Positions 55,985 to 64,000 of a stretch of 64,000 nt of DNA are shown here, piece after piece. The notes beneath the pieces were generated by a model that was given only the letters and a program-made list of their open reading frames with translations, had not been told where the DNA came from and did not search any database. The stretch spans positions 310,001 to 374,000 of the forward strand of contig NZ_FMZM01000003.1 in NCBI RefSeq assembly GCF_900101465.1. Reading direction: 5' to 3'. This DNA comes from Nocardioides lianchengensis (GTDB taxonomy: Bacteria; Actinomycetota; Actinomycetes; Propionibacteriales; Nocardioidaceae). A program made the position numbers and the translations under genes. Each line of letters opens with the position of its first letter. Position 1 is the stretch's first letter.

Positions 55985-56495
55985 ATGCCCAGACCCCCGT
56001 CCGACGCGGAGTTCACCGACTTGGTCCATGCCAGCTGGCCGCGCCTCTACCGCACCGCCTACCTCCTGGTCGGCGAGCACGCGCTCGCCGAGGACCTGGT
56101 GCAGACGGCGCTGGCCAAGACCTACGGGTCCTGGTCCCAGGTGCGTTCACTGGACGCCGCGCCGGCGTACGCCCGCACCGTGCTGGTCAACACCGCGACC
56201 TCCTGGTTCCGCCGCCGCTCCTGGCGCAACGAGCACCCGACCGAGCAGTTGCCCGACCGGGGGTACGACGCCGACCCGGCCGAGCGCCCCGCGATGGTGG
56301 CGGCACTCGCCCAGCTGCCGCCGCGGCAGCGTGCCGTGATCGTGCTCCGCTACTACGACGACCTCGGCGTCGCCGAGACCGCCGCCGCCCTCGGCTGCTC
56401 CGTCGGCACCGTCAAGAGCCAGACCTCCGACGCCCTCGCCAAGCTTCGCCTGCTGCTCGGCGACGCGGTCGTCCCGCACCCCCTGGGAGCCCCGC

Positions 56496-56503
<8 letters not shown>
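55985..56503 (+). CDS. SigE-family (ECF) RNA polymerase sigma factor
   Basis: 172 residues. Region 2 (HASWPRLYRTAYLLVGEHALAEDLVQTALAKTYGSW) and region 4 (LPPRQRAVIVLRYYDDLGVAETAAALGCSVGTVKSQTSDALAKLRLLLG) are present without region 3, as in ECF sigma factors; the sequence fits the TIGR02983 SigE group of actinobacteria. ATG with GGGAGG upstream. The next gene overlaps by 8 bp and is its likely control partner. Confidence 0.93.
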
Positions 56504-60397
<3,894 letters not shown>

Positions 60398-60398
60398 G

Positions 60399-60428
60399 CT
60401 GGCGGGAACATCTCGGCCGCCCTACGCT
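60399..60428 (+). promoter_or_regulatory. Promoter of the first TetR-MFS module
   Basis: -35-like CTGGCG (60399-60404), an 18-bp spacer and -10 TACGCT (60423-60428). The second module has the equivalent TTGGCA (62799-62804), 18 bp, TACGCT (62823-62828), so this promoter was copied with the genes. Confidence 0.5.
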
Positions 60429-60435
60429 GTTGCCG

Positions 60436-60460
60436 ATGAAACGAAACGGTTTCGTTTCAT
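60436..60460 (+). promoter_or_regulatory. TetR operator, perfect palindrome
   Basis: Arms ATGAAACGAAAC and GTTTCGTTTCAT are perfect inverted repeats around a single central G. The site starts 8 bp after the -10 TACGCT, over the expected transcription start, and 25 bp before the TetR ATG. It is strongly AT-rich for this region. Confidence 0.75.
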
Positions 60461-60485
60461 TGTGTCCATCGTCACAGGAGTGCAG

Positions 60486-61076
60486 ATGACCCCGTCCGAG
60501 GCAGCCGCTGTCGTGCGGCCGCGCGTCGAGGGCGACCGTGAGCTGGAGATCCTCACGGCCACGCTCGAGGTGCTCGCCGACGTCGGCTACGACCGGTTGA
60601 CCATGGACGCCGTCGCCACCCGGGCCAAGGCTTCCAAGGCCACGCTCTATCGGCGCTGGACCAACAAGGTGAGCCTCGTCATCGACGCCGTGGCGCACTC
60701 CAAGGGCCCCCACGAGCTGCCCGACACCGGCAGCCTCGACGGCGACCTGAAGGCCATGTTCTGCGGGATGGGCGGCCTGGCCGACCAGGAGACGGTCGCG
60801 ACGTTCGCCGCGGTCGTCACCGCCCTCACCCGGGACCCGGCCTTCGCCGAGGCTTTCCGCCGCGACGTCATCGGCCCCAAGATCGCGGCCTCCCGACTCG
60901 TCTGGGAGCGCGCCGCCGCTCGCGGCGAGCTCAAGGACGGCCTCGACCTCGACCTGTTCGAGCCGGCCCTCGCCGGCATCGTCATGCACCGCCTGTTCGT
61001 GATGGGCGAGATGCCCGACCCCGACCTGATCACCCGCGTGATCGACCAGATCATCCTGCCCTCGGCGACCCGCTGA
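60486..61076 (+). CDS. TetR-family regulator of the first DHA2 exporter
   Basis: 196 residues. Helix-turn-helix MDAVATRAKASKATLYRRWTNK, then a TetR_C_16-like ligand domain (PDTGSLDGDLKAMFCGMGGL...). ATG at 60486 with AGGAG. It is a close paralogue of the regulator at 62.9 kb; the first 60 residues after the variable tail are nearly identical. Probably represses itself and the downstream MFS gene. Confidence 0.92.
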   Translation: MTPSEAAAVVRPRVEGDRELEILTATLEVLADVGYDRLTMDAVATRAKASKATLYRRWTNKVSLVIDAVAHSKGPHELPDTGSLDGDLKAMFCGMGGLADQETVATFAAVVTALTRDPAFAEAFRRDVIGPKIAASRLVWERAAARGELKDGLDLDLFEPALAGIVMHRLFVMGEMPDPDLITRVIDQIILPSATR

Positions 61077-61135
61077 GCGTGCGAGCAAACCCTCCGGCCA
61101 CCACCCCGGAAGACCCAGAGAAGGAAATTCCTCCC

Positions 61136-62731
61136 ATGACCGACACCGCGACTCCCCCGGTGCACGCCACCACGGGCAAGGCGCTCCACCTCGGATGGGC
61201 CCTCGTGCTTATCTCGATGGCGCAGCTGATGGTGGTGCTCGACGCCTCCATCGCGAACATCGCGCTGCCCTTCATCGGCAACGACCTGAACATCAACGAC
61301 GCCAACCTGACCTGGATCGTCACCGGCTACGCCCTCGCCTTCGGCGGCCTGCTGCTGCTCGGCGGCCGGCTCGGTGACCTCTACGGCCGGCGCCGCGTCT
61401 TCATGATCGGCCTCGCGGTCTTCGCGATCGCCTCGCTGCTCGGCGGCTTCGCCCAGAACGAGGCGCTGCTGCTCGCCTCCCGCGGCCTTCAGGGCCTCGG
61501 CGCGGCCCTGGCCTCCCCCGCCGCCCTGGCGCTGATCACCACGACGTTCCCGGCCGGCCCGGCGCGCAACCGCGCGTTCGCGGTCTACGCCGCCATGTCG
61601 GGTGCCGGCGCGGCCGTCGGCCTGATCCTCGGTGGCTGGCTCACCGGGCTCGACCCGGTCCTCGGCCTCGAGGGCTGGCGCTGGACCTTCCTGATCAACG
61701 TCCCGATCGGCCTCGTGGCGGCCTTCCTCGCCCCGCGCTTCCTCAACGAGTCCGAGTCGCACCCGGGCCAGCTCGACATCCCCGGCGCCATCACCGGCAC
61801 CTTCGGCCTGCTCGGCCTGGTCTACGGATTCAGCCGGGCCGGCGAGGAGGCGCACGGCTGGGGCGACACCTGGACCATCGCGTCCCTGGCGGCCGGCGCC
61901 GTCCTGCTCGCCGTCTTCGCCGTCGTCGAGTCCCGGGTCGCGCACCCGCTGCTCCCCGTCCGGGTCTTCGCCAACCGCACCCGCGCCACCAGCTTCCTGG
62001 TGATGGCGCTCGTGCCGGCCGCGATGTTCGCGATGTTCTACTTCCTCAGCCTGTTCATCCAGCTGGTCGTGGGCTACAGCCCGCTGCACACCGGCTTCGC
62101 GTTCCTGCCGTTCTCGGTCGGCATCGTGATCGGCGCGGGCCTCTCGTCGAACCTGGTCAACCGGATCGACCCCCGCTTCATCGCCGGCATCGGCACGCTG
62201 ATGGCCGCGGTCGCGCTGTTCGGGTTCTCGCGCCTCGAGGTGCCCACCGGCGCAGCGGACCTGCTGGCCGTCACCCAGGACAACTTCCTCGGCGACGGCG
62301 TGAACTACTGGAGCTCCATCTTCCCGTTCATCGTCCTGATGTCGGTCGGCATGGGCATGGTCTTCGTGCCGCTCACCCTGACCGCGGTGCACCACCTCCG
62401 CGCCGAGGACTCCGGCATCGGCTCGGGCGTGCTGAACACGATGCAGCAGGTCGGCGGCGCGCTCGGCCTGGCCATCCTCAGCACCGTCTCGCTGCAGGCC
62501 GCGGACGGCACCAAGACCGACCTGTTCCGCGACCTGGTCGCCCAGGGCGCGACGCCCGACCAGGCCGGCTCGCTCGCCTTCCTCGGCTCGTTCACCGAGG
62601 GCGCGACCGCCGCGTTCCTGGTGGGCGCGGGCCTGATCGCCGTGGGCTCGCTCGCCACCTGGCTGTTCCTCAACGTCAAGCACGAGGAGCTCGCGACCGA
62701 CGGTCCCGAGGGTGGGGTCCACGTGGGCTGA
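61136..62731 (+). CDS. DHA2-family (EmrB/QacA) MFS drug exporter
   Basis: 531 residues with 14 membrane segments. Motif A GGRLGDLYGRRRVF, motif D1-like LVVLDASIANIALPFI and motif C-like GPARNRAFAVYAAMSGAGAAVGLILGGWL mark a proton-coupled multidrug exporter of the DHA2 type. ATG with AGAAGGAAA upstream. It follows the TetR gene by 59 bp, and a strong terminator follows. Confidence 0.92.
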   Translation: MTDTATPPVHATTGKALHLGWALVLISMAQLMVVLDASIANIALPFIGNDLNINDANLTWIVTGYALAFGGLLLLGGRLGDLYGRRRVFMIGLAVFAIASLLGGFAQNEALLLASRGLQGLGAALASPAALALITTTFPAGPARNRAFAVYAAMSGAGAAVGLILGGWLTGLDPVLGLEGWRWTFLINVPIGLVAAFLAPRFLNESESHPGQLDIPGAITGTFGLLGLVYGFSRAGEEAHGWGDTWTIASLAAGAVLLAVFAVVESRVAHPLLPVRVFANRTRATSFLVMALVPAAMFAMFYFLSLFIQLVVGYSPLHTGFAFLPFSVGIVIGAGLSSNLVNRIDPRFIAGIGTLMAAVALFGFSRLEVPTGAADLLAVTQDNFLGDGVNYWSSIFPFIVLMSVGMGMVFVPLTLTAVHHLRAEDSGIGSGVLNTMQQVGGALGLAILSTVSLQAADGTKTDLFRDLVAQGATPDQAGSLAFLGSFTEGATAAFLVGAGLIAVGSLATWLFLNVKHEELATDGPEGGVHVG

Positions 62732-62755
62732 CCGCCCACCACGCTCCACGTCGTA

Positions 62756-62790
62756 CGACGGCCCGCCCGGTGATCCCGGGCGGGCCGTCG
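62756..62790 (+). terminator. Terminator after the first MFS gene
   Basis: CGACGGCCCGCCCGG and CCGGGCGGGCCGTCG pair perfectly over 15 bp with loop TGATC, 25 bp after the MFS stop, followed by CCATTTGCTT. It isolates the two TetR-MFS modules. Confidence 0.8.
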
Positions 62791-62839
62791 CCATTTGCTT
62801 GGCAGGGAGAACCGGTTCCACCTACGCTGATCGTCGACA

Positions 62840-62858
62840 GAACGGAACCGTTTCGTTC
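62840..62858 (+). promoter_or_regulatory. Operator of the second TetR module, imperfect palindrome
   Basis: GAACGGAAC-C-GTTTCGTTC: arms match at 8 of 9 positions. The right arm repeats GTTTCGTT of the first operator; the left arm differs by one base. It lies 12 bp after the -10 TACGCT (62823-62828). Confidence 0.65.
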
Positions 62859-62889
62859 CATCTGCGGCCGTGACCGCCGAGGAGTGCCG

Positions 62890-63510
62890 ATGACCCCGAC
62901 CGAGGCCGCCGTCCAGCGCCCCCGGGTCGAGGGCGACCGCGAGCTGGAGATCCTCGCGGCCACCCTCGCCGTGCTCGCCGACGTCGGCTACGACCGGCTC
63001 ACCATGGACGCCGTCGCCACCCGGGCCAAGGCCTCCAAGGCGACGCTCTACCGGCGCTGGACCAACAAGGTCAGCCTGGTCATCGACGCGCTCGTGCACT
63101 CGAAGGGGCCCCACGAGGTCCCCGACACCGGCAGCCTGCAGGGCGACCTCGAAGCCGTCTTCTGCGGCATGGGCGGCCTGGTCGATCCCGAGACGGTGGC
63201 CACCTTCGGCGCCGTCGTCACCGCCCTGACCCGCGACCCCGCCTTCGCCGAAGCGTTCCGGCGCGACGTCCTCGGACCCAAGATCGAGGCCTCCCGTCTG
63301 ATCTGGCAGCGCGCGGCCGAGCGCGGCGAGCTCCGCGACGGCCTCGACCTCGACCTCTTCGAGCCGGCGCTCGCCGGCATCGTGCTGCACCGCGTCTTCA
63401 TCATGGGCGAGACCCCGGACCCGGGGCTGATCACCCGGGTCATCGAGCAGATCATCGTGCCGTCCGCCTCGCGCCCGGCCCCCTCCCAGCAGGCAGGAAC
63501 CCCGTCATGA
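62890..63510 (+). CDS. TetR-family regulator of the second DHA2 exporter
   Basis: 206 residues, paralogue of the regulator at 60.5 kb with an identical helix-turn-helix (MDAVATRAKASKATLYRRWTNK) and a longer C-terminus. ATG with GAGGAG. Its stop overlaps the second MFS start (ATGA), whereas the first module has a 59-bp gap there. Confidence 0.92.
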   Translation: MTPTEAAVQRPRVEGDRELEILAATLAVLADVGYDRLTMDAVATRAKASKATLYRRWTNKVSLVIDALVHSKGPHEVPDTGSLQGDLEAVFCGMGGLVDPETVATFGAVVTALTRDPAFAEAFRRDVLGPKIEASRLIWQRAAERGELRDGLDLDLFEPALAGIVLHRVFIMGETPDPGLITRVIEQIIVPSASRPAPSQQAGTPS

Positions 63511-64000
63511 CCGACACCACCCCCGACACCGAGTCGAGCTCCCCCGGAGCGGGCCAGCACCTCGGCTGGGCCCTGGTCCTCATCTGCGTGGCCCAGCTGA
63601 TGGTCGTGCTGGACGGCACGATCGCCAACATCGCCATCCCGTTCATCTCCACCGACCTCGAGATCGACGAGGCCAACCGGACCTGGATCGTCACCGGCTA
63701 CGCGCTGGCCTTCGGCGGCCTGCTGCTGCTCGGTGGCCGGCTCGGCGACCTCTACGGCCGCCGCCGGCTGTTCATGACCGGCCTCATCCTGTTCGCGGTC
63801 GCGTCGGGCCTCGGCGGCCTGGCGACCAACGAGGCGATGCTCATCGGCTCCCGCGCGCTGCAGGGCGCCGGAGCGGCGATGGCGGCGCCCGCGGCCCTCG
63901 CCCTGATCACCACCACGTTCCCGGCCGGCCCCTCGCGCAACCGGGCCTTCGCCGTGTACGCCGCCATGTCCGGTGTCGGCGCCGCCGTCGGGTTGATCCT
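63507..64000 (+). CDS. DHA2-family MFS drug exporter, partial (3' end outside window)
   Basis: The first 164 residues are visible and align with the 61.1-kb exporter throughout: HLGWALVLICVAQLMVVLDGTIANIAIPFI, GGRLGDLYGRRRLF and SRNRAFAVYAAMSGVGAAVGLI. The divergence is mostly conservative, consistent with a duplicated exporter whose specificity may have drifted. Confidence 0.92.
   Translation, partial: MTDTTPDTESSSPGAGQHLGWALVLICVAQLMVVLDGTIANIAIPFISTDLEIDEANRTWIVTGYALAFGGLLLLGGRLGDLYGRRRLFMTGLILFAVASGLGGLATNEAMLIGSRALQGAGAAMAAPAALALITTTFPAGPSRNRAFAVYAAMSGVGAAVGLI

Noticed and set aside
60436..60438. ATG at 60436 as start of the first TetR gene
   Set aside because: It is 7 nt after TACGCT but out of frame with TetR and lies inside the palindromic operator; 60486 has a Shine-Dalgarno.

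Overview
The window is 64 kb of very GC-rich chromosomal DNA with dense, often overlapping genes. It looks like an actinobacterium of the Nocardioides type (Propionibacteriales). The grounds are the DUF222/HNH gene, the efeUOB set, a SigE-family sigma factor with its membrane partner, an ilvB attenuator encoding a short Leu-Leu-Val peptide, GTG starts, and many TANNNT -10 boxes only 6-7 nt before start codons (leaderless mRNAs). This placement is inference; no rRNA, tRNA, insertion sequence or CRISPR array was seen.

Layout. 1-7.7 kb: the end of a MocR-like aminotransferase, serA, an ABC-F ATPase, small enzymes, an APH-like kinase and a DUF222/HNH protein behind a LexA-type box. 7.7-8.2 kb: non-coding DNA with a 90-bp tandem repeat. 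8.2-11.5 kb: efeUOB iron uptake behind an iron-box-like palindrome. 11.5-19.1 kb: a FrnE-like thioredoxin-fold protein, a short UvrA paralogue, a nucleotidyltransferase, a TetR-SGNH hydrolase operon and a secreted RTX-repeat protein. 19.2-22.8 kb: ilvB-ilvN-ilvC with a complete attenuator; ilvD lies apart at 31-33 kb. 22.8-33.5 kb: a PCD-VOC fusion, a histidine-kinase fragment coupled to a response regulator, membrane proteins, a kynureninase/S66 peptidase pair and small domain proteins. 33.6-38.1 kb: a beta-phosphoglucomutase plus GH65 phosphorylase operon and a secreted SGNH esterase. 38.1-45.1 kb: a MerR-MFS pair with a typical MerR promoter, an Asp-box protein, an EamA exporter, a hydrolase and a lipoprotein sugar dehydrogenase.

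45.1-51.3 kb holds the most interesting locus: a cobalamin riboswitch followed by five genes joined by 4-bp start/stop overlaps. They encode a secreted alpha-alpha-toroid protein, a membrane-anchored secreted protein with a DUF4430/transcobalamin-C-like domain, and the T, fused A-A and S parts of an ECF transporter. The two secreted proteins resemble the two domains of animal intrinsic factor/transcobalamin placed on separate genes, so I propose a two-part extracellular B12-capture system feeding an ECF importer.

51.3-64 kb: gatCAB, wrbA, a small secreted protein, a SigE-family sigma factor with its membrane partner, ligA, an alpha/beta hydrolase, and two tandem paralogous TetR-MFS (DHA2) efflux modules with related palindromic operators; the second exporter runs off the window end.
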